The position numbers and the translations under genes were made by a program. This document shows positions 1-10,192 of a stretch of 64,000 bases of DNA, in pieces (position 1 is the first letter of the stretch; the number at the start of each line of letters is the position of its first letter). Below the pieces are notes generated by a model. It saw only the letters and a program-made list of their open reading frames with translations, did no database searches and had not been told where the DNA came from. Location of the stretch: contig CM056995.1 in the NCBI GenBank assembly GCA_029891345.1, positions 82,771,895 to 82,835,894 of the forward strand. Direction: 5' to 3'. The DNA comes from Dryococelus australis (taxonomy: Eukaryota; Arthropoda; Insecta; Phasmatodea; Phasmatidae).

Positions 1-251
1 CAGAAAAGGATTAGCTGCTGTCAACAAACGTGTAAATAACAAATAAGAACAACAATGGAGTTTCAGTAATCACAAAAATAGTACAAAACCGCCACAGAAT
101 GAATAATTAAACAAACAACACGGGTCATGTAGAAAATTGCAAACGATTGTAGACAACACAGAACACAGTTTGGCAACGAAAAGAGATTCCATTTTCCGAA
201 ACGTCGTACTTGCTTCCTATAAGAAAGCCTGCTGTGTAAGATTGAAAAAAA

Positions 252-405
252 GCGAGTGAATGAAGAGATTTGAGAGCCGCTGAAGGTGAAGTGAGATTAG
301 TATGGAGCAGCGCCGGGATATCCCCAAGAATACCCGCCAAACAGCGGCATCGTCCGGCCTTGGTGGGAGGCGAGCAGTCTAACCTCTCAGCCACCATTAC
401 CCCAA
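252..405 (-). repeat. tRNA-derived SINE (family S), internally deleted
   Basis: Read on the minus strand, this begins with a pol III A-box-like segment (GGCTGAGAGGTTAGACTGC) and a tRNA-like stem ending in CCACCAAGG. It then runs into the SINE body (GACGATGCCGCTG, GGGGATATCCC) and the tail ending near TCTCTTCATTCACTC. The part holding the B-box (GGTTCGAATCCC in other copies) is missing: the sequence jumps from CCAAGG straight to CCGGACGATG. Comparison with the copies at 23621, 27191 and 41537 shows the deletion. It is an inactive copy. Apparent ORFs across it are by-products of the SINE sequence. Confidence 0.85.
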
Positions 406-479
406 GATATAAAAAAGGGAAGAAGGAATTTATAGCTGTATACAAAGAAGAAAAAAAAGAAACACATTGCTAACATAGA

Positions 480-707
480 ACCTTGGACCAGCATCCTACG
501 TGTTAAAACCGCAAGCATTTTACCACACCACCACACATTCGCGCAATATTCGGTTAGATTTCCTGGAATATAATATCTACTCTTGGGAAGGACTAAGGTT
601 AGTGATTTACAGAATTACCACACTTATTACTGTCATTGAGTCTGCAGCGGACTAACAGTTACACGGTTGCGGTTTCATAATTGCAGAATATATTGTTTTG
701 TGAATGA
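480..707. repeat. Direct repeat H, copy 1
   Basis: About 230 bp that recurs in the same orientation at 1925-2170. Shared landmarks are GGAATATAAT/AGAATATAAT, CTCTTGGGA, GGTTAGTGATTT, a GCAGTTTCGTAACTGC-like palindrome and GAATATATTG. The left part of copy 2 resembles an inverted tRNA with its B-box reading toward the left, so this could be a tRNA-headed SINE, but copy 1 is too diverged to confirm that. Confidence 0.5.
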
Positions 708-840
708 TAGCGCCGGGATTACAATTATTGGCATTGAAGACCTACGAAATTATAATTACAGCCAGTTCAGTTGGTTACAAAAAATACTGAGGAAGAGGAA
801 TACACATATCAGAGTGATAGCACGAGCTTATTCTTATCTA

Positions 841-1224
841 TGTGTTGTTCACGGTGAAATGAGCACTTTTGAAAGCCCTGCTCAATTTCTACTTGTATGC
901 ACGTTGTGTATTCCTCCTCCTCATATAAAATTAACATTACCATGAGCCTCATCACTTTATTCATGCGTTGGTGAAGTGAAACCGTGAAATTATTAGAAAA
1001 GTGTTAGAAATAGTTTAAGTTATCACTTATCTTAATTATCTTATTAATGATTATCTAACACTTTTTATTTGACGTCAAGATATTGAACTACTTTACATCC
1101 GTAGTTATCAACTTTACTTAGCGCATGTCACTCAGTGAGCTCGTTAAATATATATGCAGGCAGGGGCAGCGACATTTTTTCTAAGGCTGATTTCAAAAGT
1201 GCTCACTTTATCGTGAACAGCCTT
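841..1224 (-). mobile_element. Family A MITE, inverted orientation
   Basis: Both terminal inverted repeats are present. The left one reads TTGTTCACGGTGAAATGAGC and the right one ends CTTTATCGTGAACAGCC; TA lies just outside both ends (839-840 and 1225-1226). The interior matches other A copies read backwards: CTACTTGTATGCACGTTGTG, ATAAAATTAACATTACCATG, the TTTTTATTTGACGTCAAGAT block and GGGGCAGCGACATTTTT. There is no coding capacity, so it is a non-autonomous element that would need a transposase in trans. Confidence 0.85.
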
Positions 1225-2013
1225 TAAGAAAATAAAAGGCAATGAAGATTTCTACTCTCGAAATAACGTCAAAAGGAAACACATTCTCCCACTTCCAAGA
1301 CTCCTATTCAACAGCAAGTCATTCGTAAACACATTTACTTGTTTTAAGTGAAAACATTATCACAGAATTTAACAGTTTGTAACCTAGACTTCACGACTTG
1401 ATTTCTGGCCATTACAAAAAATTTTGTAACTGCATTACAAATGCTGTTGTTGTACGGTTAGAAAACATTAACAAAGCATATTATTGTATTTTACGAAGGT
1501 CTGTAAATGTATAAAGAATTTCCCGGCAACATTTACAAAAAAGTTAGTGTTTAGTTTTGTCGAGTCATCCAGTTCTTGTGCACGGATTTACCTGTCTACG
1601 CCACAGTGTATGCCCGTGCTGTCTTCGTTGACAAGTCGTGAGTTAACTGCAATTACCTTTTTACGCTTTCTTCGTTGTTTTATTACTCGTTCTAGTATTT
1701 TCTCCTCCCCCGTTTTTTTTTTTCGTAATTTCATACGTAATTCCATTAACAGATTTTTTGATTTGTAATTTACTTATATGTACACAGTAGCTGATTTATT
1801 TATGTCTGTTTTATATCATTGTACATAAAATTTGTGCTCTGAAAAACAACTGTGATTGGCAAAGAGATAAGTAACAAATATTTCTAGATTTTATTCACTA
1901 AAAAAATGCTATAACAGATTCGAGACTAGAACCCACGACATTCACCAAACGACCACTTTGCCTTAGTATGGCCAAACTACTTTTGATCGATAGGTTCAGT
2001 AGGTAATAACATG
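1225..2013. other. Gene-free AT-rich stretch with a tRNA-like piece
   Basis: No protein family is recognised; the 95-codon open frame near 1484-1768 has no visible domain and is rich in Phe and Ser, as expected from AT-rich DNA. The only structure is a tRNA-like segment on the minus strand at about 1918-1985, with a degenerate B-box GGGTTCTAGTC, which belongs to the start of repeat H copy 2. Confidence 0.4.
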
Positions 2014-2170
2014 GGCCAGAATATAATGTCACCTCTTGGGAGGATTTTAGGTTAGTGATTTGTAGAATCACTGCACTTCAGAATGTCATTTAAATGTGTG
2101 CATTAGAACCGTATATTTTCTCAGTTCGCAGTTTCGTAACTGCGTAATATATTGGTTTATGAATTTTTGT
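1925..2170. repeat. Direct repeat H, copy 2
   Basis: Second copy of the repeat at 480-707, about 1.45 kb away in the same orientation. The best-matching part runs from CAGAATATAATGTCACCTC through GGTTAGTGATTTGTAGAATC to GTAATATATTGGTTTATGAA. Divergence between the copies is clearly visible by eye, so the duplication or dispersal is old. Confidence 0.5.
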
Positions 2171-2499
2171 GTTGAGACAACTGCTGTGTACTGAAAACTG
2201 CAATGTAAGATAGAAACACCTTTAAAATCGTTAAACTATCTTCGGTGCGAAATAATATTCTTTTAATGTGAACAAACGCAGGTCAACAAATATTTATTTC
2301 TTTGCTATAAAGGAAGGAATAATTGCCATTAAATAAAATCGCACGAAGAAAACATTTATTAATAGCACATTTATGTTTCCATACAGTTTTCTTTGAATTA
2401 AAGCAATTTTGTGTTACTGTAAACAAACAGCCTCAAAGAGATCGTTTCCTTGGTGATGAAGTAAACTTTAAAGGAATTTTTTAGTGTATCTAGAATGTT

Positions 2500-2870
2500 A
2501 ACGGTTAATTGAGCAATTTTGAAAGCTCTGCTTGGGATCTACTTTTATTCTCATGTCGTATCCTTCCACCATACGCAGAAGACCGGGCTTGATCAGTTGA
2601 ATCATGCGTCATCCAAGCGAAATCATGTAATTTTTAGGAACGCAAATATGTTATCAATCTGCAAATGTGTAGGTTAACGTGTATGAAACATGAAACACTG
2701 TCTTCTATGGCAATACATTTAAACATTACACTCAATATATAACGGCAAGTCTTAGAACTATTTTTATCAATTCTCTGCGAACGTAGCTGGGAACCTGCAC
2801 GCCAACAGTGTAGGATAGGCCTATATATAATTATGGGCAGTGACTGTTTCTCAGAGGCTGATTCAACCCA
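2500..2870 (-). mobile_element. Family A2 MITE, degraded
   Basis: Starts with a decayed terminal repeat (ACGGTTAATTGAGCAATTTT), then GAAAGCTCTGCTTGGGATCT, and runs into an interior that matches 28665-28810: CGTATCCTTCCACC, ATCATGCGTCATCC, then TTTTTAGGAACGC. The right end (TTTCTCAGAGGCTGATTCAA) resembles the AAGGCTGATTTCAA near the end of family A. The outermost bases cannot be placed with confidence. Confidence 0.5.
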
Positions 2871-3479
2871 TTCAGACCCAGTGTACACAATAGTATAAAT
2901 TACACATGTGTAGGTAAATTTGGTCTGTACTGCACACTGCGTAGCTCAATGACCAATGATATTACCTGTGGCTGTGGGTAAATGATTCGCAAACCGTCTT
3001 ACTAGTCTAGATCATAACTAGTTTATATCACTGCAGCCGAACAAATAGCCTGCAGTTCACTGGCTGTGACAACCGAACAAGCTTTGTGCCTAATTAAGTA
3101 CATCACTCATTGTAACACCTGAAATCGTACATTAAAGTGGGTCTCAAACGGTTAAAAAGTGATTACATTTCCCGTGAATAGATTATACCGTTATACGCCA
3201 AGGCCAACCACGATTTTAAAAAAGGGGTAGAGTAATTTGGGAGGAATATACTAAGAATTTAACTTGATGAGAGACCACAAGGTGACATTCTTTGACTGTA
3301 GAGATAGTATATCAAAAACTGATCCCTCAGGGGCCGTGAGGACCATACAAGCTGGATTTATGTAACGAGGGATCAAAGCTCAGTAATAACTAAGTTTGTG
3401 AGAATCGTTTCGGTAGCCAAATGGTTTGGAACCCGTGAATGAACCAAACTTAAAAGTTCCATCGCAGGTTCCAGGGCCC
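2871..3479. other. No recognisable feature
   Basis: Moderately AT-rich unique-looking DNA. No open frame with a recognisable domain, no SINE head and no terminal inverted repeats were found. Confidence 0.4.
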
Positions 3480-4100
3480 TCAAAATCCTTTCTGGTGACG
3501 GGCGTCACAAAACTCGCTCGTCTAGCGGGACAGGGACCTCCGATAACAGACTCCTGCCTTCGCGAGATTTATTGAGCCCCGCGCACGGCGCAGGAAGCCG
3601 CGACGAGACCGCGATTGTGCGAGCGCACACGGGGTCGCTGCCCGTCATCTCTCGCCGACGCGACGCGACGCCCTCCTCTGGTGTTGATAAATTCATTCTC
3701 CCTCTTGCGAGCGGTCTTTTGTTCCGCGCCGAACATTCCTGCATCCCGTCCTCTCCCCTGACCCCCTATCCCCCTTCCCCTTCTCAACAAAATACCATCC
3801 CCCGCAGCCTAACAACCTCACAACCCCTCCCGATCCGGGGTCGGATAATATTCAGCGGAGCGGGAAGAATCGATTGCAGCTACACTCAAAAATTCCTCTC
3901 ACTACAGAACAGCGTCCCCCCCCCCCCTCCTTCCACGTCGCCGACCATCCACTCCCCTGATCGCAAGGGTTAGCTCGGAAACCAGGCGTTGAGCCCATTG
4001 GCACAGGTCGCTTGTTTCATATTTAAACTTCTTACCGCGACAAGCGCATGCGGCCGCTCAACAGGAGGGGCGTCGGAACAAACGGATATCGTCAACAACA
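3480..4100. promoter_or_regulatory. CpG-rich block, possible CpG island
   Basis: Sharp rise in GC and in CG dinucleotides over the AT-rich surroundings, densest at 3500-3740 (GACGGGCG, CGCGCACGGCGC, GCCGACGCGACGCGACG), followed by a C-rich, pyrimidine-biased flank with poly-C runs at about 3917-3926 and 4131-4143. Open frames on both strands reflect high GC rather than coding constraint. In animals with CpG methylation such blocks often mark unmethylated promoters. No TATA box or initiator could be tied to it, so a regulatory role is only inferred. Confidence 0.35.
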
Positions 4101-5088
4101 CTTCACCCCCTCCCCATCCCCTCCTCTTTCAACCCCCCCCCCCTTTTTTTCACCAAACCCTACCTAGTTTTCAATATGTAAACATTCCCATTGGCCGAAA
4201 CGATCCCTTTTTGGGCCCCGTAAAAAAAAAATGTTTCGCTGGGGATGAAAGTTTTTATCGGGAATATTTGTTTAAAGTCTTATATGTATGTTGCCGAAAA
4301 CATGGGAATTGTACATATGCAAATTAACGTGCACCCCCTCTCCCTCTTTTTTCTCTTTACAACCCAAGCCTCGAAACGAAATAAACTGTATACACATCCA
4401 GTATAAAATAGTGTTTGTATTTCATTTCAAATACGGCATTTAAAATTTCGATTCCTGTACACGGGGATCGCAGATGACTGTTTTAGTCTATACTTTTTTT
4501 TCTTCCAAATCCAGCGATAGGCGCGTTATTTGAACACGTGTGCATGACCGTTTATGTGCGCCATCGCCCCTTCAACGCTCGTACCCGACTAAAATATCGC
4601 GACACGCGTGTTTGCATGCGAAACTGCAGGGTGCGCGATCCCACGAATTTAGGACACCTGCAACTATCAGTAGAGCTAGTGACTTTTCGCGAAAAAATAT
4701 GGCTACACGGTAGATTCAATACTATAAGCACTCACCAGCAGTTTGTCTATTGTCATTGGTTGCTCTCTGCTTGAGAAGGCATTTGCATGTTTGACCGGAC
4801 CACTCAGAATTCGGTAACATCCGCTCTTACATGATTCGTGTGCAGACAGTTGACACGTGTCGAAAAGTAATTCAGCTAATCAAGATAGGTAAACAACTCT
4901 ACGGTGTTTTAAAATATAACTTATCTTGAAATCTCTTCTCGAAATTTCACTACCCCTAACTATCGATTACTGGCCTGATCAATATCTCACACTCCTAAAT
5001 CACTATTATATGAGGGTCATAAACAACCCATTGCATAGACCTACAATTGTATCCATAAATGCTTAGGTAGGTAATTTTTAGCCGGCAC
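4101..5088. other. No recognisable gene
   Basis: C-rich tract at the left, then ordinary AT-rich sequence. A TATAAAATAG-like string near 4401 is not followed by any recognisable gene. Nothing else could be supported. Confidence 0.35.
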
Positions 5089-5168
5089 CGTAAACTTTCT
5101 AAAATTAATGGTCGGTACTATAAACACACCCTAAAATTATGGTCGGTACTATAAACACACCCTAAAAT
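5089..5168 (+). repeat. 31-bp tandem repeat, about 2.5 copies
   Basis: The unit ATGGTCGGTACTATAAACAC followed by ACCCTAAAATT occurs twice almost perfectly, preceded by a diverged third unit (GCCGGCACCGTAAACTTTCT). It lies directly outside the left end of the subterminal-repeat element at 5189. Confidence 0.7.
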
Positions 5169-5188
5169 CGAAACTAATAAAACTGCCC

Positions 5189-6097
5189 CACCTGAATCAG
5201 TAAAACTCTACTGATCATTTTAGTTGCTGGTAACATTTCAATTCGGATTGAACTAGAGGTGGACTGAAGAATCCTGATTGAAAATTTACTTTAAACACAA
5301 CCGACTGGACTGAAGTAGGAATGGAGTGAGATAATCCAGTTCATTCGCCAAGGTGGACTGGACTGTAGAATCCGGATTGAAAGTTCAGTGCCGCTAGGAA
5401 TGAACAGCAACTGAAAGCAAAACATAAGGCGCAATTTTGAACAAGGACAGGATAACCTGTTTGGGGCATTTCGTGAAAGTGACTTAAAATGTGCAGCACG
5501 AAAAAGGTGCAGAGAAATGTGTGGTCAGAAAGAGAGAGAGAGGGGACGGGGGGTAGAAAATTTGCTGGAAATAGGCCTACTGCTAGACAAGCAGATATTG
5601 AAGCTGTTGGATGACGGAAGTTCAGTTGAAGAAATCAGTGGACATTCATTGTTTACACTTTCCATACTGGAAAAATTACATTTGTTGAGTACTATAACAG
5701 TGTACGTACATAAATTATTTACTTACAAATATCTATGATCCACGACAGATTGCAAGACGATTGATGGCCCGTTCTTCCTGTTAATAAAATCTCTATACCA
5801 ATAACATGATCCCGTTTCAATTCTCATTCAGTCATGTTTACACTTTAGTCCACATTCGAAACTTTACCTTAACGCTTACTTTCGATACGAGTTCACTCCG
5901 AGTTCATTCCAATCCGAGTTCGGCCCAGTCCGAAATTTTACTTTAAAAGAACTAATATTGATTTCTACTGATCCGTATTAAAATGTACTGGCCTCGCAGT
6001 AAGTGCGTTCCACTGATTCGCGAGTAGATACCAGCTTATTAACTGAAGATTCAGTAAAATAATTTTACTGATTAAAATCATTGATTCAGAACTAGTG
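5189..6097. mobile_element. CACTA-like non-autonomous element (E), interrupted
   Basis: The ends read CACCTGAATCAGTAAAACTC on the left and, on the reverse strand from the right, CACTAGTTCTGAATCAATGA. Both flanks carry many copies of a short motif in both orientations (AATCAGTAAAA and TTTTACTGATT), confined to 5190-5235 and 5950-6095. CAC-type ends with clustered subterminal repeats are typical of CMC/EnSpm elements. The middle is a different repeat-rich element, so this is probably a nested pair. No transposase is present. Confidence 0.45.
5240..5935. mobile_element. Nested element with ACTGGACTG/CAGTCCG subterminal motifs
   Basis: Left side: CGGATTGAACTAGAGGTGGA, CTGACTGGACTG-type strings and AATCCGGATTGAAAG. 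Right side: CGAGTTCATTCCAATCCGAG and GGCCCAGTCCGAAA, that is, the same words in inverted orientation. Motifs related to GGACTG and AATCCGGATTG occur only in the outer 200 bp. The arrangement inside element E, whose own motif resumes on either side, indicates a later insertion. The exact ends are not defined. Confidence 0.4.
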
Positions 6098-7027
6098 CTC
6101 CGCAGGGCCCAATGAATTTTCCTGTGAATTACTGATCCGTAAACCATCTTACAAGTATAGAATTCCAATGGTTCTTATCTCTATATCCGAACACAAAATT
6201 ACAGCTCACTGCTTGTGCTAACTACAAACAAGTTCTGCGTCGGGTTGAAGTCAATCGCAGATTTAAAAAAATGTCTTGTTTGCAGCATCTGAAGCCATGC
6301 AGTAAATAACGTCTCGTCTGAAATGGTTGAAATCAAGTTAGAATAAAAAGTGTCCACTTTTCAAACACGCAAGGAATATCTCATTCTTGACTTTAATATT
6401 GTTGAAAAAAGGTGGCAAATAGAAAGTACGGGAGTCTCGTTTGTACGAGTGTTGGAGAACTGGGCAATATATGAGCGTCGCTCAATAGAACAAGAATCGC
6501 TAATGGTCAATTGAATTTCTGGACATACAGGGCCTGCGAAATGCGCCAGTGTGCGATTGTGGTGCAGAGAAGCGATTTGTTCATTAAACTGTGAGCGAGT
6601 GACCCAGCAAAGCGTTGGGAGGTCCCTGTGGAGATTTTATTGCAACATAATCAGAACCTTCGATATTCAATAATACTTCAGCTGTACAGTAATAGTTTTA
6701 AGTATACATTTTTATTTAACCAGCTCTAAACATAATTACTACCACGTTTTCCTGAGTGTATGCACTGCCTTAAGGTTCCGGCCTACCTGGCGCTTCAACT
6801 CCGTAAGTAATACACACGTCAGACAAGAACTGTTGTGTGCTGTCAAGACGTCGTACGAATTTCAAATTACTCCAAAATGGCTAAAAACGGCTTTTTGAAA
6901 GCGCTGTATCTCAGAATATACACGTCAGATACATACAAAACCACTCGAGGGTCCTGCACTGAACCTTGCTACAGACTTTCAAACAATAAAATAACACGGT
7001 TACCGCTGAAAGTCCCATACAGTCTAA
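6098..7027. other. No recognisable feature
   Basis: AT-rich unique-looking DNA between two subterminal-repeat elements. Short open frames only, none with a recognisable domain. Confidence 0.35.
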
Positions 7028-8176
7028 CTCTGAATCAGTGAGAATTGCACTGTTTCTATCACTTAAACGTATCTGACTGATACATCAGTCACTTCAGTGA
7101 ATTTAACTGATAAACCAGTGAAAAAATGCCATATCTCCTTCACTGATTGACTCAGTGACATTTACCACTGATTCATCAGTCATTTTTTCCAATGTTTTCT
7201 CAGTGGTTAATTTTTTGACTGATGGACAAGTTAAACATCTGAGCAACTTGCTCCGTCTCTAATTATTTTTGACTCATGTATTAGTGGAACTGCGTGTAAA
7301 ATGGCCGTCGAACATCGTTTAGAAATGGCCATTAAACAACGTGTAACAACAACGAATAAAACCAATATAAAATACTTGATGGAATGTGTTTCGCCTTTCA
7401 AAAAGCCATTTTACGAGGTAATATGAACACACAGCCTTTCATTCCATTCTTACGTCTTTCATTTCGATTCCATGTAATCGTCACAGCGCTCTGTTTGAAG
7501 TTTTAAACTGTATTTAATGTGGCGAAGAGAAACTTCAAACTAAACAATTCCGCAGCAGAAGTATAACACATGCATTTTCCTCCCGCAGTTATAACTTGGC
7601 GTGGTAGCTCAAACGGTACACTACTTCCACAGCTCAGGGTTAGGGTGGCCGACTTGCAGTCGGAGGCTCGCGGGAGCGCGCCACGGCGCCTCCGACGCGG
7701 CAGATTTACAGTTCGCTTGTCGCACTGGGAATTTGTCAACAAGTCGGTCTCACTTGAGCTCAACAACGACAACTACGTCAACAACGACAATTACAAACGC
7801 AAAAAGAAAAGTAGGGTAACGGCTTTGAGTCGAAAGGTGCGCGAGTTCAATCGCGGCCACCTGCGATTTTTTTTCCTACTTTTTTAAATTACGGTAAATT
7901 GTACAATAGAAAAAGTAAACTATCGTAAATATGTTTATTTCACGTAATTATTCGGCTATATTCTGTAAAAGCAATATATAATTCGCCACTGCAGTCGGCA
8001 GTCCCTTATCCAATCAGTTAAATTGTTTCACGTCACTAATTCAATCAGTGAAATTTTTCTCACTGAAGCAATCAGTGGTTCTCCACTGATTATAAGTGGG
8101 GCCATTTTCACTGATTAGAGTAGTTTAAGTTCTCTGCGAATCGGTGATTTACCACTGATTCGAATTTAGAGTGTGG
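7028..8176. mobile_element. CACTA-like non-autonomous element D, copy 1 (about 1.15 kb)
   Basis: Left end CTCTGAATCAGTGAGAATT; right end, read on the reverse strand, CTCTAAATTCGAATCAGTGG. About 200 bp at each end is packed with ATCAGTG/CACTGAT words in both orientations; the middle lacks them. The inner-left part (CATTTTACGAGGTAATATGA, ATGTGGCGAAGAG) matches 9280-9760 and, inverted, 38400-38540. The centre holds a tRNA-like pol III unit (7600-7872). No transposase frame exists. Confidence 0.6.
7600..7872 (+). repeat. Split tRNA-like (pol III) unit with internal hairpin
   Basis: A good A-box (TGGTAGCTCAAACGGTACAC) starts near 7600 and a B-box-like segment (GCGAGTTCAATCGCGGCC) lies at about 7839-7858, some 240 bp downstream instead of the roughly 40 bp of a tRNA. 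Between them is a GC-rich hairpin: GTCGGAGGC (7659-7667) pairs perfectly with GCCTCCGAC (7688-7696). It could be a tRNA-related SINE head or a tRNA-like sequence split by an insertion. Activity cannot be judged. Confidence 0.4.
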
Positions 8177-8245
8177 GTACACGCAGTGCGACGAGAACAC
8201 TGCACGCCAGTTCAGAGCCTTGCGCTTAGCGGCGATGGCGAATTT
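8165..8245 (-). repeat. Family F repeat fragment
   Basis: On the reverse strand this carries the F core: GCCGCTAAGCGCAAGGCTCT, GAACTGGCGTGCAGTGTTCT, CGTCGCACTGCG. The same core is at 31082, 34001, 45085, 47860 (inverted) and 57885. It begins at the right edge of element D copy 1. Confidence 0.6.
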
Positions 8246-8586
8246 GTTGTAAAATTCCTTAAAGTCCTTACGAAATATCGTGGTCGCAGCAGGAGTTGAG
8301 CACGTCACAATTTCCTAACAATTGAATTTTCGCGGAGTTGTTTGATATATCCTTCACACTACTACCGATTTTCAACGAACTCAGAGGGTTATGGCAAAAT
8401 TTTGTTTTCCGTTTTTCTGTCAAAAAATGCACTACTTCAATACCACCAAGTTCCACTTTCAGAGGATAGTGTAGATCGTTTAGTCCTACATGTTTTTATA
8501 CCCTTTTAAAGTAATTTGTATTTTTGTAATGATTGTATTTCCTGACCGTACTATGGCAGCCGAAAGGAAATTATATTTTGAGGCTG

Positions 8587-8818
8587 CACTTTAAATCAGA
8601 ATAAGTGAGAATTTTACTGTCTATATCAGTTAACAGCGCCTGACATATTCAACGGTCACATCAGTCAATTTAACTGATGAAGTAGTGGAAATATATTCGT
8701 TTTCCTTCACTTATGGATACAGTGACATTTTCACCTGATTCATCGACCACTTAATTCGCTATTTACTTGTTTTTCATTGATTTGTTTTTTGACTGACTGA
8801 TCAATTAAACTAGGTGTA
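8587..8818 (+). mobile_element. Element D, 5' fragment
   Basis: Begins CACTTTAAATCAGAATAAGT GAG and continues with the D left-end pattern of ATCAGT words (CACATCAGTCAATTTAACTG, TTTGACTGACTGATC). It breaks off at a family A element starting at 8819; the sequence after that element is a second D start, not the continuation of this one. Confidence 0.6.
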
Positions 8819-9240
8819 TACAATGTTCGCCATAAAATGCGCAATTTTGAAAGTCCTGCTGAAGATCTACTTGTATGCCCGTTGTGAATTTTTCCGCTCT
8901 ATGTAAAATTAACATTGTCACAGACCTCATTATTTATTCATGCATCGGTCAAGTGAAATTTAAATAATTGGAAAATAAAATCTTTTACAAATCTGATTAT
9001 TTTTATACTTCGATGCATTAAAGAAAAGCAGAAAGCGAAAGAAATAATTTAAGTTTTCACAAATGGGTTACCTAACATTTTTTATTCGACGTTAAGATAT
9101 GGAACTACTTTCCATCAATAGTTACCAAATTTACTGGGCGCACGTCACTCAGTGCACCCGTTAAAATATATGATGTTAGTAGCAGAGACATTTTTCTTAG
9201 ATTGATTTCAAAAGTGCTCACTTTATAGTGAATAGCCTTT
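8819..9240 (-). mobile_element. Family A MITE, inverted orientation
   Basis: Full-length-looking copy. Left end ATGTTCGCCATAAAATGCGC is decayed; right end ATTTCAAAAGTGCTCACTTT followed by ATAGTGAATAGCC is well kept. The interior shows the family landmarks CTACTTGTATGCCCGTTGTG, TCATGCATCGGTCAAGTGAA, ACTTCGATGCATTAAAGAAA and ATTTACTGGGCGCACGTCAC. TA flanks both sides. Confidence 0.85.
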
Positions 9241-9279
9241 ATAATATGAAATAAGTATTATCTTAAGTGGGGAAGAAAA

Positions 9280-9760
9280 CACTCAATATGTATCAGTGAG
9301 AATATCTCTTTTTTAATACGTGGATAACTTGTGACCTACCTTATAGTTATTTTGAAACACTTGATATGGAAATTCAGTGAAAATATGCCCGTTTCCCTTC
9401 ACTTATTTAATACGCGACATTTTCCACTGACATATTAACGAACTGTGCTGCAGATCCCTCGGCGATATAGTTTTCAACTACTCTTCTAATGGCCGTACGT
9501 TATCTGTCTGAAAATAAATACGTTCGTAAACAGATAAAAACATTAACAACAATTGAACTAATGAAACCCATAAAATATATATTTTTTTATGTGTGGTTTC
9601 GTTTTAAATAATACTATTTTACGAGGTAACATGAACATTCAGTCTTTTATTTTGTTTTTACGTAATCGTTATAGCTCTCGGTTTGGAGGTTCAATTAAAC
9701 TGCATGAAATGTGGTGAAGCGAGTGCATTCATACGTACTATTTGTATTAAACACTTCTAT
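9280..9760 (+). mobile_element. Element D, left part (truncated)
   Basis: Starts CACTCAATATGTATCAGTGA, matching the D terminal sequence, then TTCACTTATTTAATACGCGA and CATTTTCCACTGACATATTA. The inner part (ATTTTACGAGGTAACATGAA CATTCAG, GAAATGTGGTGAAGCGAG) aligns with 7410-7530. The tRNA-like centre and the right end are absent. Confidence 0.55.
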
Positions 9761-9837
9761 GTTACCAATTTATTAAATACGAAAATAAATGGCATACATT
9801 TTAAAGCTCCGTATTTTCGATTTCATACTCTTAATTA

Positions 9838-10095
9838 TATGTTACCCGCGGCTTAACTGGCGTGCAAAATTCATACCTTAGTTACATATATTGTCCAAGT
9901 GCTCCATCTTAAAGGTTGGTGGCATATTTTATATATTCCCTAGGAAACTGTTCGTTTTTCCGGGATGAAAAGTTCCCTAAGTGCTAATCCAGAATATAAT
10001 TTACCCCTGTGCCAAATTTTATCCAAATCCGTAGAGTCGTTACGACGTGATTGAGTAACAAACAAACATACAAATTTTTGCATATATAATACACG
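9838..10095 (+). repeat. LINE 3'-end-like dispersed insect repeat
   Basis: Runs from GTTACCCGCGGCTTAACTGG through TTTTTCCGGGATGAAAAGTT, a CTGTGCCAAATTTTATCCAA block and ATCCGTAGAGTCGTTACGAC to AACAAACAAACATACAAATT and a TATAATA end. This order of blocks (CGCGGCTT, CCGGGAT, CCAAATTT, ATCCAAATC, CAAACAAACATAC) is one I recognise from a degenerate repeat common to many arthropod genomes, which I take to be a non-LTR element 3' region. That classification is from memory. Confidence 0.55.
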
Positions 10096-10192
10096 GGCTA
10101 CATTTCCCCCATGAAAGTCGACGTCGGCTTGGTAGCTCTGGTAATTATGGTAGTCAACCAGTAAGCTGACGGTTGGTGAAATAAAGCTTTTA

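Noticed and set aside
3505-3973. Overlapping frames on both strands in GC-rich DNA
   Set aside because: High GC removes stop codons; low-complexity Arg/Pro/Ser composition and no domain.
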